Shown piece by piece: positions 1-7,848 of a stretch of 21,111 bases of DNA. Position numbers and translations under genes: made by a program. How positions within the stretch are numbered: the stretch's first letter is position 1; each line of letters starts with the position of its first letter. Below the pieces are notes generated by a model. The model worked only from the letters and a program-made list of their open reading frames with translations, made no database searches and had not been told where the DNA came from. The stretch is from a virus: positions 1 through 21,111 of the IMG/VR virus record IMGVR_UViG_3300025769_001027. One strand, 5' to 3'.

Positions 1-1238
1 CTGTCTAGAAGCTTGCTGAGGGCCTCTTCTCCAGTAGACCCATTGGTTAGCTTACAGTCCATAATCCCCGTCAGAGAGACACCTAGAAGTGCTTCCTCCT
101 CCGTATTCTTCTTCCAAATGTTTCTCAAGTATCGAAAGTCCGTCAGAGTCGCTTGGAGCGTACCCATGATGGTAGCGAGACGTACTTTGTCCTTCAGAGT
201 ATTTTCTGTATCGTCTGCACGTACAACCACTTCAGATAGGTTACAGAATTGATAAGGCCTCAAGATAATTTCAGAACAAGGATTGGTTCCAAACTTATGA
301 GTCGCATCACGCCTTTCGTTACGTGCTGCTACCTTCTGTGCTGCTACACGGCTGAAGATTCCACGCTCGCCAGACTTAGATTCATAGAGTCTCTTCATCT
401 CAGATGAGTAAGTATCAAAGTCAGGCTTTTCAGAATAGACTGCGCTGTTGTTCGCCAACGCTCGCTGCCCATTAGTAAGATACCATTCGCCATTCTTGGC
501 ATTAGCCATCCGATTGTCTGTTACGTTGCTTAAACTAATAAGAGCAGACCTACGTACTCCACCTACTACAACAATGTCAGCTATCTTACAGACCAAATCG
601 TGACACTCAAGAGACGTAAGCTTGCGTCCAGCAGCAGACTTAAACAGGTCTACGGAAAAGTTAAACAGATCCGCAAGAGGCTCAGGACCAGACGCTCTGC
701 CACCAAAGGTCTTTAGCCTAGCTCCCGCTGGCCTAACGCGAGTCAAGTCACACTTAGGAATCTTTCCAGCGTACAACAAACTAATCAACTCTCTGAAGCC
801 ACTTGCCCAGCCTACCTTACTGTCAGACACAACAATGGTAGTCTCTGTGTCATGAAATGTGTCTGCCACTGTAGGCAACTGCTGCACGTAGTCTCTTTCG
901 ACACTGAAGCCAACACCTGTACCGTTGAGAAGTATATACATCAACTCATCAAAGGATCTGGGGCTGTCAATGGGCAGATACGAACAGTTAAACCCTGCTA
1001 CATTGTCTCTGTCCAGAGCAGGGCCAGCTGTCATCATACAGCGCATAGAAGGCATCACCTTCAGATCCAAAATGGCTTTCTTTATCTCTGCTGCAACATC
1101 AGACGTAATCTGTGCTCTATTTTTCCAAAAGTATTCGACGTATCGGTTTACAGTCTCTTCCCATGTTTCCCTACGTTGCTCGTCGTCCAAATACCTAGCG
1201 TATCTTGATTTATGTATGTATTGTTGATATTGGTCCAT
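1..1238 (-). CDS. nrdJ: Adenosylcobalamin-dependent (class II) ribonucleotide reductase, 5' part, runs off the window
   Basis: Reduces ribonucleotides to deoxyribonucleotides with a B12-derived radical, supplying precursors for phage DNA synthesis. The frame is open from the ATG at 1238 to the window edge, 412 codons; monomeric class II enzymes are about 700 residues, so roughly 60% is seen. Motifs match the monomeric RTPR type: MPSMRCMMTAGPAL at about 62-75, NGTGVGFSVE, FGGRASGPEPL, and VGGVRRSALISLSNV. C85 (in FNCSYLPI) and C332 (in QFCNLSEV) fit the redox pair, and C321 in NPCSEI fits the thiyl-radical cysteine; the 11-residue gap C321-C332 matches Cys408/Cys419 of the Lactobacillus leichmannii enzyme. 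The start overlaps the upstream stop by one base (TAATG). The family call is firm; substrate level (NTP or NDP) is inferred from similarity to RTPR. Confidence 0.95.
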   Translation of the reverse strand, partial: MDQYQQYIHKSRYARYLDDEQRRETWEETVNRYVEYFWKNRAQITSDVAAEIKKAILDLKVMPSMRCMMTAGPALDRDNVAGFNCSYLPIDSPRSFDELMYILLNGTGVGFSVERDYVQQLPTVADTFHDTETTIVVSDSKVGWASGFRELISLLYAGKIPKCDLTRVRPAGARLKTFGGRASGPEPLADLFNFSVDLFKSAAGRKLTSLECHDLVCKIADIVVVGGVRRSALISLSNVTDNRMANAKNGEWYLTNGQRALANNSAVYSEKPDFDTYSSEMKRLYESKSGERGIFSRVAAQKVAARNERRDATHKFGTNPCSEIILRPYQFCNLSEVVVRADDTENTLKDKVRLATIMGTLQATLTDFRYLRNIWKKNTEEEALLGVSLTGIMDCKLTNGSTGEEALSKLLD

Positions 1239-1468
1239 TAGATTTCGTAGTCTCCTCTTGTAATCAATGCTAGCTTAATTTGGTCCAGTAAAAAGTAAAG
1301 ATCCTGTGTGTCTATATTCGTAGAGATGACTACAAAGTCCTCTGATTTCACGATACAGAAGGCGTCCTCGTATTTCTCTAGATCCTCCACTGAAGTAACA
1401 GCTGAAAATACTGATGGTACTGGAATCTTTTCTGACTTCCCATTAAAATTTCCCTGTATTACTTTCAT
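1238..1468 (-). CDS. Small hypothetical protein, 76 aa
   Basis: I do not recognise this protein. It begins MKVIQGNFNGKSEKI and contains the stretch YEDAFCIVKSEDFVVIST, suggesting a small alpha/beta fold with no signal peptide, membrane segment or cysteine motif. It is supported as a gene by tight packing: its ATG overlaps the stop of the upstream DUF3310 gene by 4 bp (ATGA), its stop shares a base with the reductase ATG (TAATG), and a GGAAG stands about 8 nt before the start. Its place between DUF3310 and nrdJ suggests a link to nucleotide metabolism, but that is context only. Confidence 0.75.
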   Translation of the reverse strand: MKVIQGNFNGKSEKIPVPSVFSAVTSVEDLEKYEDAFCIVKSEDFVVISTNIDTQDLYFLLDQIKLALITRGDYEI

Positions 1469-1746
1469 TCATAGGCTTCCTGTTCTTTTATCATTCTGTC
1501 CAAGTACCACTGAGCCTTCTTTAGATCCTGTATGCCGTTCTTGTATCGCCATCTGTGTAGATATTTATGTACATTGCCTTCACAGTATTCCACAATACAC
1601 TCGCCTAATTGCTGCTTAATGTAGTCTATAGCTTCAATACCGCCTTTGTTATAGTGAGGAGGCTTATGCACCAGTGCGTCCCACTCTTCCGGCTTAGCGT
1701 TGTCTATAGCTGCATTGTCCAGCCTATACTTAGTCCTCTGTTTCAT
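1465..1746 (-). CDS. DUF3310 family protein (T7 gp1.7-like, proposed nucleotide kinase)
   Basis: A 93-residue protein with the DUF3310 signature: HKPPHYNKGGIEAIDYI at about 27-43, then CIVEYCEGNVHKYLHR and KNGIQDLKKAQWYLDRMI near the C-terminus. T7 gp1.7, which belongs to this family, has been described as a nucleotide kinase needed for sensitivity to dideoxythymidine; whether this shorter protein has the activity is inference. The C-terminal helix resembles the MazG-like all-helical architecture in spacing, but I see no complete EExxE motif. The ATG at 1746 has GAGG about 9 nt upstream, overlaps the end of the upstream gene by 17 bp, and fits the nucleotide-metabolism neighbourhood (nrdJ downstream, thyX in the same operon). 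Confidence 0.88.
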   Translation of the reverse strand: MKQRTKYRLDNAAIDNAKPEEWDALVHKPPHYNKGGIEAIDYIKQQLGECIVEYCEGNVHKYLHRWRYKNGIQDLKKAQWYLDRMIKEQEAYE

Positions 1747-1909
1747 CGAAGTATTCCTCTAAATCTTCAAACTTGTGTAGATTCTGTAATAGTCTGTACT
1801 CAAATGCGTCTAGTAGTTCTTCGGCACTGATGTCTAAAACCTCACACAGCAAATCTACGTCATATTCCTGTAGTATGCGTTCTTTTAGTTCGTCAACCAG
1901 CATTGGCAT
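1730..1909 (-). CDS. Small acidic hypothetical protein, 59 aa
   Basis: Short, strongly acidic, almost certainly all-helical: core residues LKERILQEYDVDLLCEVLD then ISAEELLDAFEYRLL, followed by an acidic tail ending DETED. The VLDISAEELLDAF segment resembles the second half of a helix-turn-helix (a regulator-type 'D-x-S-x-E-E-L' turn), but that is weak evidence for DNA binding in so acidic a protein. I chose the ATG at 1909; a TTG six bases earlier is open too and another ATG is at 1903, and no clear ribosome-binding site decides between them. It overlaps its neighbours on both sides (17 bp each), consistent with translational coupling. Confidence 0.7.
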   Translation of the reverse strand: MPMLVDELKERILQEYDVDLLCEVLDISAEELLDAFEYRLLQNLHKFEDLEEYFDETED

Positions 1910-2273
1910 AATCAATCAACTCATTAACTGTGGCTATGGTATAAAATTTAAATCCCTCTTTAGTACACCACTGGCCCATTGTCATCTTGGCCCCTTTACG
2001 TACCTTCTTGTTTGGGTCAGACAGGACAAAGACTAACTCTTGATCTGTGTCCAGACAGTTCCGTATGGACTTGTACTTGAGTACCTCTCCCTCCCTGAAG
2101 AACCCTTTACACTCTACAAACAACCAATCTTGAAAGACAAAATCAGGTTTGTACCTTCTTTCCATTACATAGTCTATGTCGTATGGTTCATACTCCATGA
2201 ACTTACGGGGCAGAGCTTCCGCAAACTTCTTCTCCAGCCCCGATCTATAGCGTCCATACTTTTTAGAAACCAT
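1893..2273 (-). CDS. T7 endonuclease I-like Holliday-junction resolvase
   Basis: A 126-residue nuclease of the T7 gp3 type, which cuts four-way junctions and branched DNA during phage recombination and concatemer processing. It has the family pattern in order: YRSGLE at 9-14 (E14), PDF at 43-45 (D44) and VECKG at 53-57 (E54, K56). These match the catalytic Glu20, Asp55, Glu65 and Lys67 of T7 endonuclease I. It is a little shorter than the 149-residue T7 protein; the T7 basic C-terminal tail is missing. The start is well placed: GGAGG sits 6 nt before the ATG at 2273, and the gene overlaps the end of the upstream exonuclease gene by 11 bp. Confidence 0.93.
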   Translation of the reverse strand: MVSKKYGRYRSGLEKKFAEALPRKFMEYEPYDIDYVMERRYKPDFVFQDWLFVECKGFFREGEVLKYKSIRNCLDTDQELVFVLSDPNKKVRKGAKMTMGQWCTKEGFKFYTIATVNELIDYANAG

Positions 2274-3129
2274 CTACTGCCTCCACAACGAAAGGTTCCT
2301 TAACGATCTTTGTGAAGAACTTTGGACCATTTGCGTAGATAAAAGTACGCAATTCTGGGTAACAATGTTCTTTGAATTGACAGTAAGAACAACCAACGTC
2401 TAAACGCATGTTTCCAGCTTTTCCATCCGGTACATCTGGATAACAGAAAGAGACCGGCTCCTCCTGCTCTACTAGCTTTTTTACGGAACGTACTCGCTCT
2501 GCAATATCTCCTTGCAGCAGCTCGTGCATAGGGTCCGTAGTGTCATCTAGATCGTGCATACAGAAGGTCAGATGTCCGTTTTGTTTGTCCATAGCCAACC
2601 AAGCAAACTTACGCTCACCTTCTGCATGGGCGTATGCTTTGATCTGATCGACATATCCAAACTGATCGTCTTCCGGTACTCTACGTTCTTTAAACTTCTT
2701 GAAGGCAAAGGTGCTGGCAGACTTAACGTCAGTGACTACTCCGTCTATCTTACAGTCCATGTGGCCTGCAATACCTTCCACTTCGCATCTCTTCTGCTCA
2801 CACGTAACCTCATGTCCAGACATGCGAGTCAAGAACAACAGCATCTCTTCAATCAGATGTCCATACATAAACTTGACGTATGTATGAGGCATAATCTCTT
2901 CTTTGACTGTCCCATGAAAGCTATTCCAGATGTATTTATCCGGTCTACCAATCATAGACAGTCTCAGTTTCCGCGTATCCTCTGTACGTTCTCTGCTAAA
3001 CTCAGACCGCATGAGGGACTTCATAGCCTCCCCAAACTTCTCAATCTCAGCTTCAACGTCTACGTTGTCCGGTACTTCATGTGTCGATACCAACCTATAG
3101 ATATCGTCTATTAATGTGTCTGTGCCCAT
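2263..3129 (-). CDS. PD-(D/E)XK exonuclease of the RecB/Cas4 type
   Basis: A 288-residue nuclease, probably the phage 5'-3' or end-processing exonuclease that stands where T7 has gp6 (inference from position). Core motifs are visible: a conserved His in YGHLIEE (H91), GHMDCKIDG with D125, the D-x-K catalytic pair D134/K136 in VTDVKSAS, and a RecB-type Q-x3-Y (Q162, Y166) in DQIKAYA. The C-terminus has C247-x2-C250-x5-C256, the spacing of the C-terminal cysteines that hold a 4Fe-4S cluster in AddB and Cas4. The usual fourth, N-terminal cysteine is not seen at the expected place, where the sequence reads GRPDKYIW. AGGAG lies about 4 nt before the ATG at 3129, inside the end of the polymerase gene. 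Confidence 0.88.
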   Translation of the reverse strand: MGTDTLIDDIYRLVSTHEVPDNVDVEAEIEKFGEAMKSLMRSEFSRERTEDTRKLRLSMIGRPDKYIWNSFHGTVKEEIMPHTYVKFMYGHLIEEMLLFLTRMSGHEVTCEQKRCEVEGIAGHMDCKIDGVVTDVKSASTFAFKKFKERRVPEDDQFGYVDQIKAYAHAEGERKFAWLAMDKQNGHLTFCMHDLDDTTDPMHELLQGDIAERVRSVKKLVEQEEPVSFCYPDVPDGKAGNMRLDVGCSYCQFKEHCYPELRTFIYANGPKFFTKIVKEPFVVEAVDGF

Positions 3130-4835
3130 GAGTCTCCTACCTTAAATTCACCGTCAAGTGGACAGTCTAACTTCCATTCTAGTCCGGCAGCTTGTATGCA
3201 GGAAACCGCAAGACCTCCAAAGATTACCGCCTTGTCCTCAATCACTTCTGCCTGTATCTCATCGTGAATGTTTCCAATAAACTTGTAATCTATACCCCAT
3301 AGTTTAGCATATTGATCCAGAAGAGTCAAAGCTTTTTTCATGACCAATGCACCTGCTGATTGCAATAAGGTATTCAGGGCTGCATGTTCTGATCTGATTA
3401 AAACTCTTCTACCGTCTAATCCTTTGACGTACCCTCCTCTTGCCTCTTTCGAAACTCTGTCTCTAAGATCTCTAAATGATGGGAGATTATTGAGGAAACG
3501 TCCTCTAAGCTCTGCACCATCTGCCCTGCCTCGTTCAACCACCGAACCAAGCTTCTCATCTCCTGCTCCGTATAGCAAGGCATAAATAAAAGTTTTTGCT
3601 TGATTTCTAGATTCAAGTCCTGCAAGCTTTTGATTAGCGGTGTGTATGTCTCCATTAACGATTTCATTAGTGTATCTCTCATCCTTCATATAGTGTGCCA
3701 ACATACGCAATTCTAAACCACTTGCGTCCACCCCAACTACTTTGTAACCTTCCGGTGCAATCCAGCAAGACCTACACTCTGTTCCGTATGGAGAGTACAC
3801 AGCGGGTACTTGAGCCATGTTAGGGCTAGAGTGAGTCATACGTCCCGTTACAGCCCCGTTAGAGTTCACGTACCCATGTACCCTACCGTCCTCCTGTACA
3901 GCGTCCAGCCAGCTTTGTACTTGTGCTATGCGCTTCTGCACCATAATGTACTCAGCGATTAGTTTGGCTTCCGGAATCCCCTCAACATTCTCAAGAGTAG
4001 ACTCGTCTACGATTGGGTGTCCTTTCTCTGTGAAGTTTTGGGGTTTCCAGCCAAAGTGCTGTAAGTACCTGCCGATCTGCTGTCTAGACCCAAGGTTAAA
4101 CGGTATGTAGTCCACACGGGAAAACGTACCGGATACTTGGGTCCATCCATCCCCTAAAAACTTTAGGCCGACTGTGGAAATCTCTCCGTCTTTTTTGATC
4201 TTCGGTACAATCTCCCGAACAAATGTCGGTAACGGTAGAAAAGTTTGTTGGACAGTTTCCTCAAGCTCATATAGCTTCTCCTTTAATTCTGCCAATAATA
4301 AATTTGCATGGCGTTGATCTATCAGCCAGCCGTTATTTATCTGCTGCTGAATGATTCGTTGTACGTCATGCTCCAGTTTTACGGACTCTTCGCTGAATCC
4401 AGCTAGTTCCGTTGTCAACTGCTGTAAGACTCGAACAGTTACGGCTACGTCCTGCTGACAGTATTTGACCATCTCACAGCTTAGTTTTGACCAGTCATTG
4501 TGCTCACCTTTGGGAAAGCCTAAGACTTCTCCCCACTGCTTCAGTGAGTGTCCCTTCTCACGAGATGGATTAGCCAAGCGAGAAAGGACCAGTGTGTCAT
4601 ACAGTTTGTAGGAAGACCAGTCTACATTCCACAGTCTCTCCATGACGGGAAAGTCAAACCCAATGCCATTGTGGGCAACCACTGCGTCTATGTCCTGATG
4701 CTGAGCCAGTTTAGTTTTAAATTCCTCCTCACTGTACACAGTCCCAAACAGATTCGTAGAGCAGCACCAGATCTTCGTAGAGTCCAGTCCGTCTGTCTCA
4801 ATGTCAAGAATTAGTGGTTTTCTCAAAAAGTTCAT
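3111..4835 (-). CDS. DNA polymerase, family A, T7 gp5-like with 3'-5' exonuclease
   Basis: Replicative polymerase of 574 residues. The proofreading domain has Exo I (D11, E13 in LDIETDG), Exo II (NGIGFD, D61) and Exo III (Y125-x3-D129). The polymerase domain has motif A VGVDASGLELR (D370), motif B R410-x3-K414-x3-Y418 in AKTFIYALLYGAGDEK, nearly identical to T7 gp5, and motif C IHDEIQ (H524, D525). Tyr at 418 is the residue that makes T7 polymerase accept dideoxynucleotides. It is about 130 residues shorter than T7 gp5 (704). Part of the loss is in the thumb, where T7 carries its thioredoxin-binding loop: only about 42 residues (207-248) lie between the helix and the FNLGSR segment. The gene overlaps the upstream one by 32 bp and has only a weak ribosome-binding site. 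Confidence 0.97.
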   Translation of the reverse strand: MNFLRKPLILDIETDGLDSTKIWCCSTNLFGTVYSEEEFKTKLAQHQDIDAVVAHNGIGFDFPVMERLWNVDWSSYKLYDTLVLSRLANPSREKGHSLKQWGEVLGFPKGEHNDWSKLSCEMVKYCQQDVAVTVRVLQQLTTELAGFSEESVKLEHDVQRIIQQQINNGWLIDQRHANLLLAELKEKLYELEETVQQTFLPLPTFVREIVPKIKKDGEISTVGLKFLGDGWTQVSGTFSRVDYIPFNLGSRQQIGRYLQHFGWKPQNFTEKGHPIVDESTLENVEGIPEAKLIAEYIMVQKRIAQVQSWLDAVQEDGRVHGYVNSNGAVTGRMTHSSPNMAQVPAVYSPYGTECRSCWIAPEGYKVVGVDASGLELRMLAHYMKDERYTNEIVNGDIHTANQKLAGLESRNQAKTFIYALLYGAGDEKLGSVVERGRADGAELRGRFLNNLPSFRDLRDRVSKEARGGYVKGLDGRRVLIRSEHAALNTLLQSAGALVMKKALTLLDQYAKLWGIDYKFIGNIHDEIQAEVIEDKAVIFGGLAVSCIQAAGLEWKLDCPLDGEFKVGDSWAQTH

Positions 4836-5346
4836 TAATAGGTCTCAACTCATTAATCGGAACATTGTAACAATCCGACTTTACTTTCCAACCATTAGAA
4901 GGATCAATCATACCCTTCTCCATTAAAGTAGCTGCGTCAAAGTAGTCTTTCTTTGGAAGGAATCCTAGAATCCAACCAACAGACATATCATTCTTGACAC
5001 GAGTAAAGACATAAACGTCACACTGCTGCTTTGTATTCAATGCAGTCACTGAGCATTCATAGTCTAACTTAGGCACGTACCCTGTCTTTTTAGACTTAAC
5101 GTCTATCGTCACCTCACCGTTTAATATTATATCATAGTCATAGGTGTTTGCCCAGCTAGACATCTGACTTTGTTCCAACAAATATTCATGAACCAAACCT
5201 TCTCCTACAAACCCAACTAAATTACCCTCCCCATTAGTTAAAGAATTACGTAATGCACCCATCTCCACAGATTTCTCATGTGCTTTAGTCATGATGGGAG
5301 TCGTTACAGCTCTCTCCACAACCTGATCCATACTAGAAATCACCAT
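4804..5346 (-). CDS. PD-(D/E)XK-fold putative nuclease
   Basis: A 180-residue protein with the minimal pattern of a restriction-type nuclease fold: E49 in GEGLVHEYL, then D72 in YDYDIILNG, and D82-x-K84 in TIDVKSKK. A Tyr/Phe-rich beta core follows (CDVYVFTRV, VGWILGFLP). No DNA-specificity domain is visible. It lies between the primase-helicase and the polymerase and overlaps both (14 and 32 bp), so it is co-expressed with the replisome; breakdown of host DNA or recombination is plausible but not shown. The start is unclear: GGAGG is only 3 nt before the ATG at 5346 but 6 nt before an in-frame GTG at 5343, so GTG may be used. Confidence 0.75.
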   Translation of the reverse strand: MVISSMDQVVERAVTTPIMTKAHEKSVEMGALRNSLTNGEGNLVGFVGEGLVHEYLLEQSQMSSWANTYDYDIILNGEVTIDVKSKKTGYVPKLDYECSVTALNTKQQCDVYVFTRVKNDMSVGWILGFLPKKDYFDAATLMEKGMIDPSNGWKVKSDCYNVPINELRPINELFEKTTNS

Positions 5347-6967
5347 TCACCTCCGCTGGTTTAACTGTCTCAAACATACGAGAAGTCTCCTTGTCGTACT
5401 TCAGATAACAAGCGGGTCCGGTGAGGCCCGTGTATCTGTTTTTAAGCACTCTGACTGTCGTCGTATTCCTAATGTTCTCATCCTCATTCTGTTGGTCTCT
5501 CTCAAGACCTAGAACAATGTCGGATAGCTGTGCAATGGACTGTGACCCCCTGAGTTCAGACAGCGATATCTTACCGCCTTCCTCGTGGGACGTACCGCCA
5601 CTGCGTTTTAAGTGTGAGACAAGAAACAAACCGACTCCTAACTCCTGCACGAGTGTTCTGAGTTTGGTCATGATTGCATCTATGTTCTTACGCTCATCTC
5701 CATGCTCTTGGCTGCTGACTACAATGGCTAGATGGTCCAAGATGATCCACTTACAGTCCAGAGCTTTGGCTAAGTACCGTATATGAGACATCAAGGTCTC
5801 TTCTCCAGTAGATCCCCAATGGTCCAGCAAATAAAATCTATTGGTTCCCATTGTTGCATCCCAGTACGGTTTGAAAGCCTCTGTATCTGCATCCTCATCT
5901 AGATGTAACGGCTTGTTAGCTGCCATAGACATCAAACCAAGAGTAGTGCGGGACAATGATTCCTCCAGTGACAGTATCCCAATGTTGTCTTCCGTAGCGT
6001 TAAACAGAAAGTATTCAATCTCTTTGATTAGCTGAGACTTGCCCATACCACTACCGGAAGTCACCGTGACTAGCTCGTAAGGTCTAACGCCTTTAACTAG
6101 ATCATTAAGACCAATCCAAGGGTACGGTATGGACTTGACTTTACGAGAGTTCATTAGGTGGTCCCAAGTGTCCACCCCAGCGACAATACCGTCCGGCCTA
6201 TGAGTCTTAGCGTCCCACCAGCTAGTCGTAAAGTCTTTGACTCTGTTAGCCATGAGCATGTCTGAGGCGTCTTTCAGGGGCAGTTTAACGATCTTCAGCT
6301 TGTTAGGGCTAAAGAGATCCTTAACACTGTCTACGGCAATCTGTCCTGCTTTATCGTTATCGAAACACAGAACCACATTGTCGTACCCTTCCAGCCACTC
6401 CAGCTGCTCTTTAATCTCTTTGGCTGCTGACTGTGCGCCGGTACGCAGTGACACTACGTCGTACTTCCTATCAAACATTTCAGCAACTGAGAGACAGTCC
6501 AGTTCTCCTTCTGTGATTGTGATAAACTTACCCAAGCCCCTACAGGTCTCCTGTCCAAAGAGACCTAAATTGCCTGTGTACGATCCGTTGATTGTAAATT
6601 GTTTGTCTATCACTCTGCGGACTTTGGTACAGAGTATGTCCCCTGTGTTTACGTCCGTAAAAGGATAGTGATGTTTGCTGATAATACCCTTCGAGTCGTA
6701 CTCCACGCGGACATTGTATTTTTTACAAGTCCGTTCAGAGATACGCCTGTCCGGTATCGCTGCGATAGTTCCTATCATTTCCGTTACCACTACCCTTTGC
6801 TGGGTTCCATTAGTCAATGAGGAAAACTCAGCGGTGGCAGGTTCAAAATAGTCGCATTCTGGGGAGAAACAGTATGCGTGTCCGTCTGAATAGCGTCCTA
6901 GATTGTTCCTGCTGCCGCATTGTGGACATTCCTCATGCCTAACGAATTTGTTTTCTTCACTAGACAT
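5333..6967 (-). CDS. T7 gp4-like DNA primase-helicase
   Basis: A bifunctional replisome protein of 544 residues (T7 gp4: 566). The N-terminal zinc-binding domain has C14-x2-C17-x15-C33-x4-C38; the last pair is two residues wider than in T7 (C-x2-C). The TOPRIM primase domain has TEGELD (E153, E155) and CFDNDKAG (D203, D205). The RecA-like helicase has Walker A GSGMGKS (305-311), LSLEES (about 332-337), Walker B WIILDH (D411), a SHLKR segment and GSQSIAQLSD near 474-483, followed by KNRYTGLTG. It should synthesise primers and unwind DNA as a ring on the lagging strand. A weak AGGA precedes the ATG at 6967. The C-terminus ends NGDF; a terminal aromatic or acidic tail is what contacts polymerase in T7. 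Confidence 0.96.
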   Translation of the reverse strand: MSSEENKFVRHEECPQCGSRNNLGRYSDGHAYCFSPECDYFEPATAEFSSLTNGTQQRVVVTEMIGTIAAIPDRRISERTCKKYNVRVEYDSKGIISKHHYPFTDVNTGDILCTKVRRVIDKQFTINGSYTGNLGLFGQETCRGLGKFITITEGELDCLSVAEMFDRKYDVVSLRTGAQSAAKEIKEQLEWLEGYDNVVLCFDNDKAGQIAVDSVKDLFSPNKLKIVKLPLKDASDMLMANRVKDFTTSWWDAKTHRPDGIVAGVDTWDHLMNSRKVKSIPYPWIGLNDLVKGVRPYELVTVTSGSGMGKSQLIKEIEYFLFNATEDNIGILSLEESLSRTTLGLMSMAANKPLHLDEDADTEAFKPYWDATMGTNRFYLLDHWGSTGEETLMSHIRYLAKALDCKWIILDHLAIVVSSQEHGDERKNIDAIMTKLRTLVQELGVGLFLVSHLKRSGGTSHEEGGKISLSELRGSQSIAQLSDIVLGLERDQQNEDENIRNTTTVRVLKNRYTGLTGPACYLKYDKETSRMFETVKPAEVNGDF

Positions 6968-6979
6968 GAGATGGGTTCC

Positions 6980-7357
6980 TTAAAATGAAGTGTCAGAGGC
7001 TGCTTCAGCAACTTCCAGCACTTTAACAGCGTTCAGGTACGTAGAGACTCCATGTACCGGATGGGAGTTCCCGTATTGGTACTGAATGCGGACTTTAGAT
7101 CCACGAGTCACATTGCCGTTAAACGGAGTACCGTCTGTATTGACAATGGGTACGGAGAATTTGCTGCTAAACTTGCGCTGAGAGTTACCTTCGTAGTCCT
7201 TCAGCTTAACCCCGTTTTCTTCCAACTCCTTTGCATTGTCTTCCGGCAATGTCAAGGTTAGTGTGTACTTACCTGTGGATTGACCGTTGAAGCTGTCGTG
7301 CTCTCGCAGTGATTGAAAGGCTACGGTTCCTTCAGTTACATATTTTTGTGCTGCCAT
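6980..7357 (-). CDS. Single-stranded DNA-binding protein, gp2.5-like (short form)
   Basis: A 125-residue beta-rich protein that fits an OB-fold ssDNA-binding protein: strands in TEGTVAFQSL, GKYTLTLTLP, FSSKFSVPIVN, SKVRIQYQYG and STYLNAVKVLEV. It directly precedes the primase-helicase and polymerase genes, as expected for the replisome SSB, and its C-terminal tail EVAEAASDTSF ends in phenylalanine, as in T7 gp2.5, where the terminal Phe and acidic tail contact polymerase and helicase. It is much shorter than T7 gp2.5 (232) and less acidic at the tail, so the assignment rests on fold, tail and position. GGAG is 10 nt before the ATG at 7357. Confidence 0.75.
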   Translation of the reverse strand: MAAQKYVTEGTVAFQSLREHDSFNGQSTGKYTLTLTLPEDNAKELEENGVKLKDYEGNSQRKFSSKFSVPIVNTDGTPFNGNVTRGSKVRIQYQYGNSHPVHGVSTYLNAVKVLEVAEAASDTSF

Positions 7358-7373
7358 AATGATGTATCTCCAA

Positions 7374-7631
7374 TTAGTAGTTATCTTCGTTGTTATCCAC
7401 GTTGTAGTAGATGCCTAATATTTTATCACGATTTTCTGTTATGTCTACCTCCATTTCTTCCATTAATTGTATGGTATCAATATCATTGATGTACCCCTCC
7501 ATCTCTACCAACGATTGTACGGACGCCATAAAACAACTTGTACACAGATCTGTATAATCTTTGGTGTTAGGATCTTTACGCTTCATCTCTGTATCGGACA
7601 TCAGGTTATTACAGGCTCTACACCGGCTCAT
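7374..7631 (-). CDS. Small zinc-finger-like protein, 85 aa
   Basis: Unrecognised family, but four cysteines form a clear zinc-binding pattern: C4-x2-C7 (SRCRACNN) and C30-x2-C33 (LCTSCF), 22 residues apart. The rest is acidic, ending in an Asn/Asp-rich tail. I place the start at the ATG at 7631, because GAGGTG lies 4 nt before it; the frame is open to a GTG at 7646 and another ATG at 7643, but those lack a Shine-Dalgarno. It overlaps the upstream gene by 14 bp and sits just upstream of the ssDNA-binding protein gene. A DNA- or protein-binding role in replication or early takeover is possible. Confidence 0.75.
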   Translation of the reverse strand: MSRCRACNNLMSDTEMKRKDPNTKDYTDLCTSCFMASVQSLVEMEGYINDIDTIQLMEEMEVDITENRDKILGIYYNVDNNEDNY

Positions 7632-7848
7632 CGAACACCTCATCACTGTATGTGTAATAGAACCGTTCTCTGTGCATAGTATACAGTTCTGTAGGTATCA
7701 TACGCTTGTATTTCTCTCTGAGCAAGTCCTTTAGAACAAACTGTAGGTCTGAAAAGGACAGGCTGTACATCTCGTCTATAGCTAAATCTTCAGCCATACG
7801 CTCTACGTCTACATTCGTTACGTACTCATCCATTATGTTCTCATCCAT
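7618..7848 (-). CDS. Small hypothetical protein, 76 aa
   Basis: I do not recognise it. It is acidic at both ends with a helical middle (LSFSDLQFVLKDLLREKYKRM) and no signal peptide, membrane segment or cysteine. AGGAG stands 7 nt before the ATG at 7848, a strong ribosome-binding site, and the gene overlaps the thyX stop by 8 bp and the next gene by 14 bp, so translation is probably coupled to thyX. A second in-frame ATG five codons in is a less likely start. Confidence 0.72.
   Translation of the reverse strand: MDENIMDEYVTNVDVERMAEDLAIDEMYSLSFSDLQFVLKDLLREKYKRMIPTELYTMHRERFYYTYSDEVFDEPV

Noticed and set aside
2554-3114. 186-codon plus-strand frame
   Set aside because: Lies opposite the exonuclease gene, has no ribosome-binding site and shows no protein-like pattern; the minus-strand gene explains the open frame.
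3416-3682. 88-codon minus-strand frame inside the polymerase gene
   Set aside because: It is in another frame of the well-supported polymerase motifs (A and B), with no start signal.
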